A stretch of DNA of 64,000 nucleotides from Pseudocercospora fijiensis CIRAD86 (GCF_000340215.1 NW_006921533.1:3584273-3648272), one strand, 5' to 3'. Numbered from the stretch's first letter, positions 31,500 through 44,628 are shown. Notes: a model not told the origin generated them from the letters alone. Numbers and translations are program-made.

Positions 31500-34400
31500 T
31501 AGCTCCCCCTATAACAATATCTAACGCTTATATAAGCAACATTCCTAAGCTAAAGAATAAGGAGAACTATCTAGTATAGGCCTATGCTGCTAAGGATGCC
31601 CTTAAAGGTATGCAAGTATAGCGCTATATCTAAGGGATCCGCCTAAAGCCTAAAGTTAAGCTATCGTCTACTGAAATATAGAAGCAATTTAAAGACCGCT
31701 AAGATAAATAGGAGGCAAAGGACTAGTTAGCGCGTACGTAGATATTCGCTAACTATATATCGGAGATTTAGTAGTCGTTACTTAGACTCGATACCTCCTA
31801 GGTAGTATAGAGTTATCTATATAAGAAGTATACTAGTAAAGGTAGGTCTACTAAATTCATGCTCTTCTAGGACTATATTACCCTTCGCTACGATAGCAAG
31901 GATGTCGAGAAGTTCTGTAATAAATACAAGAAGAAGCTCGGTACCTTAAAGGATACTAAATTAGCTATTAGCTAATATTAGGCTGTCTATATGTTTATTA
32001 TACAAATTGCACCGTTCTACGAGTCTTTCGTATAGATACGCCGAGAGCAAATGCGAGCCTTAGAGTACACTATTAATAACAGTACCCTTAACAACATTAT
32101 TAGCGCGTTGCTTAATAAGAATGTAGCTCAATTAAACTAGGCCTAGTACAATAGTTTCTTCGGTCTCTAGCGCTAGCAACTATAAGGCAATAGCAATAGT
32201 CGAGGTAACTCGAACCGAGGCGGCCGTAGTAGCCGCGGAAACAATAACAATAGCAACGGTCGAGGCCGCGGTAGAAGCAACTAGAATAGTTACTAGTCTA
32301 ACCGTAAGAAGTGCGCCTATTGTTAGGGATCGCACCCTTCTAACCGCTGCTATAACAAGTACCCTTATCTAAAGGAAGAAGACCGTCTTCGTCGCGAGAA
32401 GCAGAAGGCTAAGAAGAAGCAATAGCAGCAGCGTAGACTAACTGCGTAGCAACAATAGCAATAGCTGCTATCTAGTTAGAATAGTGCTTAGGGGCTATAT
32501 GCGGCTAATGCTACCCTAGGGGTGTTATTAGACCTAAACTACAATTACGCCTTTACTGCAAGCGCTACTATAGTTACTGTTAGCGACTAGGTTTCTACGG
32601 CTCTTACGGCTAGCACTCGTACTACTAATTAGGTTGTTAACTTAGGTACTAGCATGCATATAGTTAATAACCCCTTACTGCTTATTAAATATAAAGGCTG
32701 CTACATTCCTGTCCGGTTTAGTAGCAACACGAAGCACGCTACGATGGTTAGTATAGCTTAGACTAAGGTTGTTAATAAGCGTAGTGTTAGCAACATAAAG
32801 CTGTCTAATACGCTGTATATTCTAGGTCTAGCAGCCAACCTTCTATCTACTAAGAAGCTTACCGACAAGGGTTGTTTCTACCGAAATGATAAGCGTATCC
32901 TATTTACGATAGTGGAGGGCAATGAGGTTACTATCGCTTAGACATACCGTAAGAATAGTCTTCCCTACCTCTATATACTAACCTCTAGTCTAGATAGTAA
33001 AGTAGTTGCCCTTCTGTCGAAGAAGGGGGTACCTATAGGCACTATAGATAAGTGGCATCTACGATATAGCTATATTTATTACTGCAAGCTGCTAAGAATA
33101 GAATCTGAGGGTTAGATTGTTATTACTAGTGCTAAGAAGGACTTCCGTAACTGCATTGCCTATCGTATAGCTATATTATATAAGGAATACAATCGGCTGC
33201 TACGCGTACGACCATCTACGATCTATTACATTGTCTGTGTAGATGTAGTTACTATTACCAATCCTAGTCTATTATAGGAGCGCTATTTTACGCTGTTTAC
33301 GTACGCTAAGTTAGGCTATCGATACGAGTATACTAGTACGCTCAAGTTAGGGGCTGCAGTGGCTATTAAGGACTATCGTATACATATCCGTATACAGACT
33401 AGTTACTCAATCCCAATCTACCGCCTCGATAGAGGGGGTAAATACGGCGGAAATCAGCTATTAAATTAGGCTCGAGACGAGGGCATTATACTACAAGTTA
33501 CTACACCTTATTTATTAACTTAGAATAGCCTTACTAAGGTTAGTAATTACATCGTATATACGACTACGAGAAAGATGATGCTGTAGGCTAACCTTCTAAA
33601 GTCTCTATAGCTATATGCTATTGCCTCCGCTATATAGGTCCTTAATATTACACCTGGAACCCTAGAAGGTCTTAGCCCCTATACTATTATAGCTAGGGAG
33701 CTCAATTAGTCTCGAAAGCAGCTACGCCTTTAGCACCTTCGAGCCTATAGCTATACTGCTATTGTCTACGACTATAGTGTAGCTCGTAGCAAGAAGTTTA
33801 ACGCTTATAGAAAGCTCGGCAAACTAGTTAGTTATACGAAGGGCTTAGTAGACTCTAGCAAATATATAATCTACTTGTCTAACGAACACAAGGTTATTGC
33901 CTCGAAGGATGTCTAGTTTATTAAGTTAGGGGACGATAAGTTGTCGCTTCTAGAGGGCATAAACCTATACGCTAATCCTAATAACCTAGCTGAGAACGAG
34001 TTTGTTCTACTTGAGTCTATTATGCCGGCTTTGTTCAATTCTATAAGCAACGAGGCTCCGTCGCCTACCGAGACTGCTAGTATAGTCTAGCGGCTTCTAG
34101 CTTAGCAAGAAGAACAGCCTAAACAAGGACTTGCATAGGAAATAGCCGATAAGGTCGCTAATCCGTTGCTAATCGATAACGACCTTCTAGACGTTTAACT
34201 AGTTCAACTACTAACTTCAAGTAATAAAGATAGCTTTTAGTTAGCCGAGGAAGAGCTAGTATATAATCTAAACGCTAAGAAGGGCGAGCTAGGCTAGTTG
34301 CCTAAGTTTAAGCGACCTGCTAAGGCTGTTAGTAATCGTTCTACGCGCAAGACACGGAGTAACAAGTCGGCTCGAGACCTGTTGCGTAGCTATCTAGCTA

Positions 34401-36140
34401 ATTGTAGTGTTAAGCGGTTAACTCGACGTATAATAGCTAACATGCCGATAGCCTATATTAAGGGTTTTATAGCTTCCTATTACATTGCTAAACAGTCTAA
34501 TAAGCCTAAAGAGACTATTCCTATTCCGAAGAGCTATAAGGAAGCAACTTAGTCGCTATATTAGCTATAGTAGAAGGAAGCTTGCGAGGCTAAATACAAG
34601 TTACTAATTAACAACTATATATAGGTTTATATATCTCGGTTAGAGGTGCTAGAAGGCAGGAAGGTTGTTCGTAGCCGATAGGTGTTTACTATCAAGCGTA
34701 ACGCTAATAGTAAGGTAAGCCGGTTTAAGGCTCGTTAGGTCGTCCGTAGTTTCACTTAGGTTAAGGGACAGGACTACGATAAGACCTATACGGCAGTAGC
34801 TAAGCCTTCTATACTGCGAGCGCTGTTTGGCCTGATTGCTTATTACGATCTAGAGGCTAAGCAATACGACATTCTAACAGCCTTCCTTAACGCACTTATT
34901 AGTAACAAGTACAAGATCTACGTTAAACAGCTATACGGCTTTAAAGACCGTAGTAGCAAGGGCACGGTTTGCCTACTGCTAAAGGCCCTATATAGTCTAA
35001 AGCAGTTACCAATGCTGTAGTATAAAGAGCTTCGGAAGTACTTAAAGAGCCTAGACTTCATTCTAATAATGTCCGACGTCTGTGTGTTTAAGTACGTTAG
35101 CGGCTCGATTATTGTTATCTACGTCGATAATATAATTATTATCGCCTACAGCCTATTAGCACTAGAAGCTGTTGCTTAGTTGCTAAAGGAGCGCTTTAAC
35201 ATGCGAGAACTAGGCGACCTTTACTACTATCTCGGCATGCGCATCATCCGCGACTATAACAAGCGCACTATCTACGTCGTTTAGGACGCCTACTTAAATA
35301 GGCTCTACGAGAAGTATAGTATGCGTAGCCGTATCGGACTAGCTACTCTAATAGCGCCTCGTTACGTTAAGACATCTATTTAACGCGCACCTAAAGGCTA
35401 TATAGCTAGTGCCGCCTTCAAGACTTAGTATTAGGAGGGTATTAGTAAAGCCCTCTAGCTAGCAATAATTACTCGGCCGGATGCTTGCTACACTGCCGGC
35501 CTATTATTACGATTCATTTCTAACCCGACCGAGGAGCATTATTCCGCGCTTCTTTAGCTAATTAAGTACCTAGTTGGCACCCTTAGCCGTAGTATGCGCT
35601 TCTAAGGCAACCTAAACGAAGACGACCTCAAGTTCGCTAGTTACTATAACGCCTTATAGGCTAACGATCTAGTTACCTGCCGCTCTATAGGCGGCTTCTA
35701 CTTCACTATTGTAGGCGGACCTCTATTGTATAAGTCCGGCCGCTAGACACTCGTTACACTGTTATTAACTGAAGCTAAGTATGTTTAACTTACTATAGGG
35801 GCTAAGGAAGCAGTTGCCTTAGCTCGCTTATTAAAGGAAATTGGTTATAAGGGCTATATTCTTCTAGTTACGCTCTACGAGGACAATTAGTCCGCTATCG
35901 CTATTACTAAGTCCACTATTAATAGCCGTACGAAGCATATAGATGCTCGTGTCTACTATATTCGAGAGAAGATTGCTAATAGTACTATTGTCGTCTAATA
36001 GGTTAGCATATATAATTAGATAGCCGATAGCTTTACTAAGCCGCTTAACAAGACTAAGTACGGCCGCTTTATTAAACAACTGAACCTAGTAGATTGCAAG
36101 GCCGCTATTAAGAGCGCTATAAAGCTAGCTGCTAAGTACT
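31500..36140 (+). pseudogene. Copia gag-pol remnant
   Basis: Conceptual reading with many TAG/TAA. Gag ends in a zinc-knuckle-like C-x2-C-x3-H-x4-C at about 32,311-32,352, one residue shorter than the usual spacing. A basic RG/N-rich stretch precedes it. A pre-integrase segment KWHLRYSYIYYCKL lies near 33,050. The RT (about 34,730-35,300) includes YDKTYTAVAKPSILRALF and the catalytic box YVDN at 35,120-35,131, where YVDD is expected; GAT to AAT after T is a RIP change. RNase H lies at about 35,690-36,110. Confidence 0.88.
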
Positions 36141-36304
36141 AAGAAGAAAGGGCCTTTGTTTGCTTTATCTGTTTAACCTAAGAGTAGTCCAGTTTATTTA
36201 CCTGTTTTGTTTGATTACCTAATACCCTCCTGTTTGCTTTGCTAACTGAATGGCTAATGTGTTTGTTTTATTCTATAGCGATATGCACGTGCTAAGGGGG
36301 TAAC

Positions 36305-36425
36305 TTAGAGTGTGTGTCTAGGTGTTAGGGTCCATTACGTGCCTAATGCCTGAGGCTGCAACTGCTGCACTTCATCTTCGGACTTCTACATAGATTAGTC
36401 CTTCTTTAATACATTAGTTATATCA
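36305..36425 (+). repeat. Copia 3' LTR
   Basis: 121 bp, the less mutated LTR. It keeps C or G at the seven positions where the 5' LTR has T or A. Confidence 0.92.
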
Positions 36426-38760
36426 AGTATAGCCTTCGAGAACAGCTTCTCGAGAGCTTCTTTAGTCGCTTCCGTTGCTATACTATAGTCTCAAACCCTA
36501 ACTCTAGTACCGTTTCTATGCGCTTAAACGATCGAGCCTAGCCGTAATAGCGTATTCTTTCGCTTTGCATATAATATAATAGGTAAGGAGCTATTATTTA
36601 ATAAGAACAGCCGTATAGTAGTACTAATAACCGAGCGAAGAACGCCCTCTTAAACGCCTACACCCTTAGCGAGTCCGGCGCTTTTACGTATAAGCGCTTC
36701 TATAGTACCTCTAGCAACTCCGATCTATCGAAAGTTAGGTAAATCTATACGCCGTAGGGCAAGAGTTAAAGCGTAGATTAAGGCCGATAGGGAGCTAATT
36801 AGTAACGATCCGGAAGCGCTTGTTTAAAGCTATACTATTAGACAGTTAGGCCTTACTCTAGCTATAAAAGTTGTACTTTTAAAGGTCGTATACAAGCATA
36901 TAATAATGCTTAGTTAGCCGAAGATATAGGACACTATTAGCCTTACCTTTACACGTAAGACTAGATTTACTTACAGAAGCTTAAAGAACGCCTTTAACTT
37001 AATGCTAAAGGTCTACGATTAATAGCGAGACCCTAAGTAGGGCGGCACCTATATAGACTCTAGCACTAAGTTTAATAACGAATATACTAATCGGCTTAGC
37101 GAGATAAAGGCAGCGATTGCTAAGAAGCAATAGTTAGCTAAAGATAAAGCGATTGCCGCTAAGAAGAAGGAGGCTAAACAGCTTAACGCTTAGCGAGTAA
37201 GGCTTAACCTTACAAAGAGCCGGAAGGGTAAGGGCAAGAAGAAGGAGCCCTTACCGGATCTAGTAGACAGCAGTAGTAAATCTAATGCTTATAAGGGTAA
37301 AGAAGAAGATAAGACAGACGATAAGGCCGAGCGGAATAAGTATAATCCGCTAGAGACAGTACACCCTAAGGCGGACTTTAATAAGGAAGCGATATATAAT
37401 CTAGTAATACCGGCGGCTCGTACGGCTTCTCGTATAGCTTCTCGTACGGCTTTAGCAACGCTAGCGCTAGCGATAGGCAATAGGAAGAAGCGCAAGACAA
37501 GGAAAGAATTAGCTAAAGAACCCCCGATAATAGAAGCTAGTATAGTATTGTTAGTGTAGTCGTTAAATAGGGGTAGTAGAAGTAATAAGAACGAGCGAGA
37601 GTTAAAGAGACTAAAGACTAATATTCGTACGCTAAAGGCTTAGAACGACACTATACTATCGCTCTTAAAGGGCATTGCCGGAAACTAAGAACAGCGTGTC
37701 TAGTACCTAATTATAGTATAGCAAAGCACTCCGGAGGTTCCCGAGGATAGCGAGATCGATCTTCCGTATAAAACTTTAATTAGAAGTACTTATAGTAAAG
37801 TAGAGTTGCATAAGTACAGAGCGGCTAGCATTGATCTATTCGATCCGAGCGTAGATTTAAGCCAGTTTAAGGGTTAGTTTAGCTTCGATAATAGTACGTG
37901 TTTAACGCTTTCCCTATATAGCTATAGAATAGTTAATTTTAGTCCGATTATATCGCGCAAAAGATATATTATAGCCGTAATATAGACGATAAAGCGTATA
38001 TATAGTTTTATATAGGTGCGGCTAATATATAGTAGTATAGTAGATAGTAGAGGGTACGGCTTAGCTTATATATACATTCCGGCTAATATAAAGTTTACCC
38101 TCGCGGAGGTCCGCGGAGGCGGCCGGACCTCCGAGATATACTATTCTTTCTCTAATCTCGAACCCTTAGGTCCGCTATTAAGTGCTAATTGCCCGTCTAT
38201 GTCGTCGCTTTCTTACGTGTTTTTGCCGTAGATAGACAGGCTCTTCTAGGACAGGTATATCGCTATAGGGATAGAGATATTCTATAGTAGAGGGAGGTCT
38301 TGTTTTAAAGCGGACATTGCACTAATTGCTACGCCGTAGGCAGGTATAGAGGTTTGTAAGCAAAGTCGCTATTAAATAATAAGACGAGATAGGTTAATTG
38401 CCGATATATTGCTGCTTAGTAAGGCCTAGATAACCCTATAACTGTAGAGTCTTTCCGAAGGCATATTCTATCTCTATTCTTACCCTTAATATACGAGTAT
38501 TAAATGCCTGTTTTAATAGAGGTAGAGGTTTACTAGGCTATAGACATATAACTCCGTATGTATAGTAATAAGCTAGATCGCTATAGAGATATAGCTTACG
38601 TCTGTTTGCTATAAGACGACGTATTCGCTTAGGAATAGTATTACGAAGCTAGGAGGGAAGGGACACCTAGGCGGCTGCTACTAGCCGCCTTATAGGCATA
38701 CTTCCTCCGTAGCTAGATAGATATAATATAAAACAATATACTTTAAAACTACGTTTCGAA
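36426..38760 (+). pseudogene. Unclassified RIP-mutated repeat with a Lys-rich coding remnant
   Basis: The right part of the repeat that the Copia interrupts; the left part is about 30,933-31,076. A plus-strand conceptual frame runs from about 36,780 to 38,000 through TAG/TAA. It contains a helical region, a Lys/Ala-rich coiled stretch (AAIAKKQ, KAIAAKKKEAKQLNA), a basic run KSRKGKGKKKE, an acidic stretch and a C-terminal segment HKYRAASIDLFDPSVDLSQF. I do not recognise the family. A GC-rich hairpin lies at 38,105-38,132 and a second at about 38,669-38,690. After 38,230 I find no coding frame. Confidence 0.55.
38105..38132. repeat. GC-rich hairpin
   Basis: Perfect 9-bp arms GGAGGTCCG / CGGACCTCC around a 10-nt loop, in otherwise TA-rich sequence. 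Confidence 0.8.
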
Positions 38761-41700
38761 CTATAACAAAATAGTAGCTTCGCTATAAGCACTAGCGTAA
38801 AGAAAACGCACTAACCGTTACTAAACGGACTATCCGAACTACGGTTTACTATCCCCCTCCTCCTCCTAAGGTAAAAGGTCCTCCGTACTTAGGAGGAATC
38901 CTAACGACCTACTCTAACGCTATTTTCCGCACTATCGACGAAAGTAGCAGTTAGACTATACTAAGCGAAAGAGTTAAGAAATTACTAGCGACAAGTCGAC
39001 GCGGCTATAGGCGATAGACTAAGTATACCGCCGTCGCCGGCATCCCGCCGCCTTTACTTTTCTATTATTTACATCCTTATTTATAGAAGGCAGGTCCGCC
39101 CGATACTAGGTTAGCGGGGACCGCAATTTAGGAAGGTTTAGAATAACTAAACGGCGACTGCTACGTGCGCTACTACGCTTAACATTCTAATTACGCTCGT
39201 ACTTAACACTCGAGCACTAAAGCCGCGTAGCCCTTAACTAGCCTAACTAACGGCCTATTGTTCTAAGTCTATAGCACTAAAGAACTAAGGGGAACCTTCC
39301 GTTAAGTTATAGCCTACCGCCTAGGAAGATTGTACTCTTCCCGAATTAGCTAAGGACAGATACTACCTTATCTATACGGCTTTTACCCTCCTAGCCTTTT
39401 CTAAACTAAGACAGTACCTAGCAAAACTTCTCGAGGGAGACCTGAAATTCCGCGTTATCGCTATAACCGAGTAGCTAGAGGATCCTAAAGAAGCGGACCC
39501 TCCTCGTAGATTAAGATCTATATTAAGGGAGAACGCTAAGTCTACCGATAGGGATACTACGCCTAAGCCTCCTACTCGCTCTAAAATTATTAGCAACTAG
39601 GTTAACAATAACTCTCTATCTTATTCTGCAGTATAACAGGTCGACCGTTTAATAGCTTACTAGCTAAAGAGCAAGTATTTCGCCTAGTAGAAGACCGAGA
39701 ACTTTAGGTCTACCGCTAAAGAGCCTCTAGAGAACGAACATCGTCCTCGTTATAGGAAAACTTAGATACCTCTAAAGCCGGAGAAGTAAGCGGTCTAACC
39801 TTCGGTAGAAGACGATATAGGAGCGGCCCCTAAGCCGGATAGACGCAAGGTTCCTTTTATAATTAATCCGCCTAAGGGCGACGCCTTTAAGAACTTCGGC
39901 TCTTTTCGTAAAAAGCCCCCGCTAGCGCCTCGAGAAAGCTCCCTTATCTCCGTATCTACTACGTTACCTCTTAGCTCTCTCGCCGACTTAGATCTAGAGC
40001 AAGAAATATTAGGCAAGACTAACGGAGCCGCAGCCTCTACTAACGGCAATGCTATATAATAAATAAAGGAATAGTTTGCTTAACAAATGCGAGAAGAACG
40101 CGAGAGAGCGGGAATATAGCGTAAGAACGACTAGGCTCGTCTTAATCGCGCCCTCGTAGAGCAACGAGAGGTCTACGAGCTCGAGATCTAAGAAAAATTG
40201 CAAGAGGCTTTCGAGTAGGGCCGCTAGGAAGCCGTAAGAGCTAAGAATAAAGCGGCCGCTAAAGAGAATAGCGAGGGCAGAGCTCCGCAGCCGTCGGAGC
40301 AACTAGACTACTATATTAATACGGGCAAGTTGTTTACGTCGGGATAGCGAGGAAACGCTAAGTCTATTAGAAGACCGAGGGAAGCGAACTCTCGGAATAA
40401 TATCGGCAATAACGAAGATAGCAATAACAACGCCGAGAATACTAGAATTAGTAGGTTAGAAACGCTTATAGGGAAACTAGTATAGGCGATAGGGAATAAT
40501 AGCCTAGTAGGCTATATAGCTCCGTAGAATAAGGACTATCTAGGAGCGACCGGGCCGCCGCGATATATAGGTCTTTACCCGATACGTAACTAAGTAGGCT
40601 ACGGCCTAACGAGGGCAGACTAGCAAGCTAATCGGAATCGAGATGCTCGCCCTTATACTAGACCTAAGATTAACGCCGAGCGTTTCGCGGCCTTAGCCTA
40701 GGGAGTCCTAGTCGCTAGAGAGCTACCTACGGGCAACCTTAGGTCTATATAAAACCGCGGGGATCGAGGAAACTATATTAACCCTAGGTATAACGGTATA
40801 TACGCATATGCTCCCCTATATACTCCTTAGTTAGATTTTAGCTAGGAAATCGCCCCCTATAAGTTTAAGCCCGAGCAAATCGGGTATTTTAATAAGGACC
40901 TGCCGGAGAGCAAGGGCAAAGGCCCGGTAGTATATTTCGGGAATACTATATACTACCGAGATGTTTTCGCCTTTATTACGCGCCTAGACGTCGCTATTTA
41001 GGCTAGCGAATACCTAGCTCCTACCCTTCGTCTATTACTATACTAATGCCTTTAGGGTTCCGCTTTATAATAGTACCTATACGCGCTTACTAATAATCGA
41101 CGTACGCTTCTATAGACCGGCCCGGGGATCGAGCGGTAGAAGGAGGCGTTACGCGAATAGTTCCGATTAGACCCTTTAGTCGCCGCGCGCGAGATAGAGA
41201 TAGAGCAATACTATATCGAGGATATCGCGGCCCGTAGGAGCGTAAGCGAGTACGTTATTAACGTTATACGTCTCGCTTAGCAGAGCGGTACGGAATTACT
41301 CGCTAGGCAGATTAATTATGCCTTCCGTAAGATCGTGCTAGAGCTTAGAGGTAATCTTAATATACCTACGGCATTATAAATATATTAAACCCTTATCGAT
41401 ATAATATAGGCCTACTACGCTACGTAGGTAGAGCTATATCTACCCGGTAGTACAACTGCTAGCTACTATAGTAGTAAGTACAACCTTCGGCATAGCGATT
41501 TAGTATAGGGTAGGTTCGTAGACCTAAGGTTCTAGCCTAGGTCTCGTTTTAACGCTAGACGCGCGCCTTTTCTCGGAAATAATAATCCGTATAATCGATA
41601 GCAACCTAACGCCTTCTAATAGCGCCGTTAGCCTAGACCTTAAGTCTATAGCCGCTAACGACTATAAGCCGTAAACGTAAGCGTAAACGAGAAGATAGTA

Positions 41701-43608
41701 GACGCGCGCGGTCTCCCGTAGTATCCGAATCCTTAGAGATAGTAGACGATATCCGGAAATATAAGAGGACAAGGCATTTCCGCGAATTACGGAGGCCTCG
41801 CCGAGCCCGCCTTTTTCTACGACCCGATAGACCGAGAGTAGGGCGATAAGTACGACGAATCTAGACTTAGTTAGTAGGACTAGTTCGACGCCTAAGAAGA
41901 GCTAGGAGATTAGTATAAGGCGGAAGAAGACGCTAGCTACGCCGGCGGATAAGAGGACTAGGTTTTCCCTTCTGTAAACCCGTTCGCATCTCTCGTCTAC
42001 TATACTTAGACCTAGAGCCGTAGACCCGAGGTCTCGAGCTAGCCTTCCCGGGAGAAGAACCGATAGGACGGCCGACCTATACGCTATAATATATGTAGGG
42101 AGGTTTTCCGCTCTACTAACGAGTTTTTTACTACCTACCTAGACTAAGCCTATCTAAAAGACGCCTCCGGTAAACGCACTAACGTACTCTTTAAACAGGC
42201 TTCGGGAAACTCCGCGAGCTAGAAGTAAAACTAGTTACTCCTAGCTCGTAGCGCTTAACCCTAAGTCTATCGGAAACTCTAGAATACCTAGTAGCTATAG
42301 GAATTTTCGAGCGCCTTAAATTACTAGGTTGCTTACTACTAGATAAGCAAGATGCCTTACGTCTATTAATAGAGGCCTAAGGGAAAGCATACGATTTAGT
42401 ATCTTATAGAACTAGCTCTCTCTAGAATATCGAAACGTATCTTACTACGGACAAGTATTAAGAAGATTTATTACAGCTAGCTAAGCGAAAATTTGACGAC
42501 ATTAATAGCCTAAAGCTTTAGGTCTACTACATTTAGGAGTAACTATAGATTATTCTATATACGGCTAAGCTCCCGCCGGGAGACCTAGCTTATACGTTCC
42601 GATATTACGATATAGTCGAGGCTAACTACGCTCTTACTCCGGGAGGAGAATTTAAACGTATATACCTCGACACTAGTATAAAAGCATCGATAATAGACTA
42701 GAAGTAGCTAGTCGCCTAGCTAGGTCGAGAAAATATCTAGTATCTAAAGTAGCCTCTCGAATTTCGTAGTTTAGCCGGAAGTACAAAGTGCGAGCAATAG
42801 ATTAATTTGTCGATATACTTCCCTATATTCGCGAAGTCTAGAAAGCCTGCCCTCGCCTATATCGAATAGCTAGTAAGAGTTATGCCTAATTTACCGTATA
42901 ATATGCTCCTCGGGATAGACGTTATAACCCCCGCCGGCTTTATACTCTATACCGGAGCCAGATACGTCGTTATAATAGAAAACGACTACGCCGTAATGCC
43001 TATAGCCTATATACCTAAAACTAAGACTCTAATACGGGCTAATGTTAGGGCTATCGACTAAATTAGGCTGCCGCTACGTACGGCGGCAATGATTCTAGTA
43101 CGATATAATAGAGCAACGGCTTTTAAGGGCATAGACTAAGACCTCCTCTTTGTTCCCGGCGAATCTAAATTCCCGGGCATAGCGGCGATATGCGCCTATA
43201 TTACCGGACCCGAACTTCCTAGGGTCTAAGTTAGGAATCTTAGCTACGACGACGACCTAGTAATACTACGTAATAGAAAACTAGGTAAACTGTAGCAATT
43301 GTAGATAGACGACATCTAGCAAATCGATAAGTTTAATACGGACCCTCGGTCTATAGAGCGAAAATTAGGAGGTACCTCGCTCGCGATAGACCTATAGGTG
43401 CAGGCTCTTTTAACTCGCGAATTCCGAGCATCCTTAAGAACGAGAAAAGCCGTAGTAGAACCTATTTACAGAGTTACGCAAGCTTAAGCGCTTAAGACCC
43501 GACAGTCTTAGGCACCGACAAATAGACTTAGCGAAAATGAGACGATTAGGCTAATAGACCGAGAGTCTCCTCGCCCTTCCGGCCGAACTCTCGCTAGCGC
43601 GTTTTAGT
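38760..43608 (+). mobile_element. Gypsy-type gag/protease remnant, truncated at a hAT-like end
   Basis: Plus-strand conceptual coding through many stops. A Gag-like part includes PEQIGYFNKDLPESKGKGPV and VYFGNTIYYRDVFAFITRL (about 40,870-41,000), typical of fungal retroelement Gag. A retropepsin-like part (about 42,640-42,960) has LDTSIKASIID, where DTG is expected, the Gly codon GGT having become AGT after T. MLLGIDVITPAGFIL follows as the second half of the protease fold. Downstream coding continues to about 43,608, where a TAGACCCC terminal sequence begins, so the RT part is missing or displaced. LTRs were not found. Confidence 0.72.
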
Positions 43609-43791
43609 TAGACCCCGCAGTAGTTCGGGTTGGTTTAGTTTGGTTTGCTAAGCCGAAACTCTAGTTTGGTTTAGGTTGGTTTACTAAGCAACTATATAAG
43701 TAGCTAGTTCGAACTATATAATTTATCGGTTTTTAAGAAGTGTACGAATGTATACGTAGCTTTAAGCAAGCCCTTTATAAGACTTAGTAGT

Positions 43792-43812
43792 ATAGCCGGC
43801 AGCGTAGCCGGC
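43792..43812 (+). repeat. GCCGGC minisatellite cluster 1
   Basis: Two 12-bp units of the TAGCCGGCAGCG type. Further single or double units occur at 45,850-45,873, 45,904-45,913, 46,082-46,104, 46,786-46,807, 47,200-47,219, 48,197-48,220 and 49,600-49,624, in either orientation. Confidence 0.85.
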
Positions 43813-44040
43813 ATTTTTAGTCCTTAGTACTTATAGAATTTTCGAATCCTACTTAGGCTACGTAGTTGTATAAAGGTACTTATATAACCTTAAATCTATA
43901 GACAATTAGCTAAGGGCACTAACTAATCAAAAGCATATACACATACATATAAGGCATTATAGTTCAGTTCGGAAACTGCACTCCTTAGGTATAAATTTCA
44001 TCCTTTCGTTTACGGTTCAATTCCCTAACTGCTTAGCAGA

Positions 44041-44560
44041 ATGTCTTTATCTAGATCTAGGCAGAACTTATCGATTTCCCTAGAAGTCCTCCTCCTTAAG
44101 AAGTTTATACACTTTCCTACCGAACCATTCGACAATATTAAGTACTAGGATAGCTCCTCCCTCGGTATCGGTATAGTATATAAAAGAGCTATAAGGCAGC
44201 TCTATAGAACGTTCTACTAGTTACTCGCTATACTAAGGCCGAATACTAGTTCGTTCCTTAGAACTCTTAGTTATTTAGGAGATATAAAGGGTAGGGTAGG
44301 TAGTAACTTCGTATTATATAAAGAGGTAGAGGCTGCTATAGAAGAGGCCTTCAACCTATAGAAGATAGTAAAAGATATAAAGGTAGCTGTAGGTCTAGGT
44401 ACCTAGTTGAATTTTTAGTAGGTAGAGTATAAGGATATTTAGAGGGAGTATTAGGTAGAGTTGCGAAGGCAGGTGTATAATATGCTCTAGAAAACAGGGA
44501 TAGTGCCTATAACTATAACTATTAGGCTCTTCAACCTTCCTTATTTTTCCCTGTTTTCTT
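44041..44560 (+). pseudogene. Unidentified plus-strand coding remnant in the hAT island
   Basis: Begins with an ATG and reads MSLSRSRQNLSISLEVLLLK, continuing about 165 codons with TAG/TAA where Gln or Trp would fit (for example KY-stop-DSS, TFY-stop-LLAIL). Helical and charged, with no recognised domain. Downstream, splice-like signals including TACTAAC and TTTTAG occur at about 44,695-44,710. Could be a cargo or accessory gene. Confidence 0.4.
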
Positions 44561-44628
44561 TTTATAAAAATCTAAACTAATACAAATCAACCGGAATGTC
44601 TATCTTCTTTTAGTTCTTTAAAAAACCT

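Larger units (their letters stand above)
31077..36425 (+). mobile_element. Ty1/Copia LTR retrotransposon, complete but RIP-degenerated
   Basis: 5,349 bp bounded by two 121-bp LTRs, which is short for the family. A purine-rich tract with GGGGG lies just before the 3' LTR (about 36,292-36,302). The flanking pentamers AGCAC (before) and AGTAT (after) could be a 5-bp target duplication altered by C to T changes. Gag, integrase, reverse transcriptase and RNase H appear in Copia order on +. It is inserted in an unclassified repeat whose pieces lie on both sides. Confidence 0.92.

Noticed and set aside
34298..40302. Open frames of 65-100 codons in the repeat compartment as host genes
   Set aside because: They are gaps between RIP-made stops or antisense shadows of Copia, Gypsy and unclassified coding traces.
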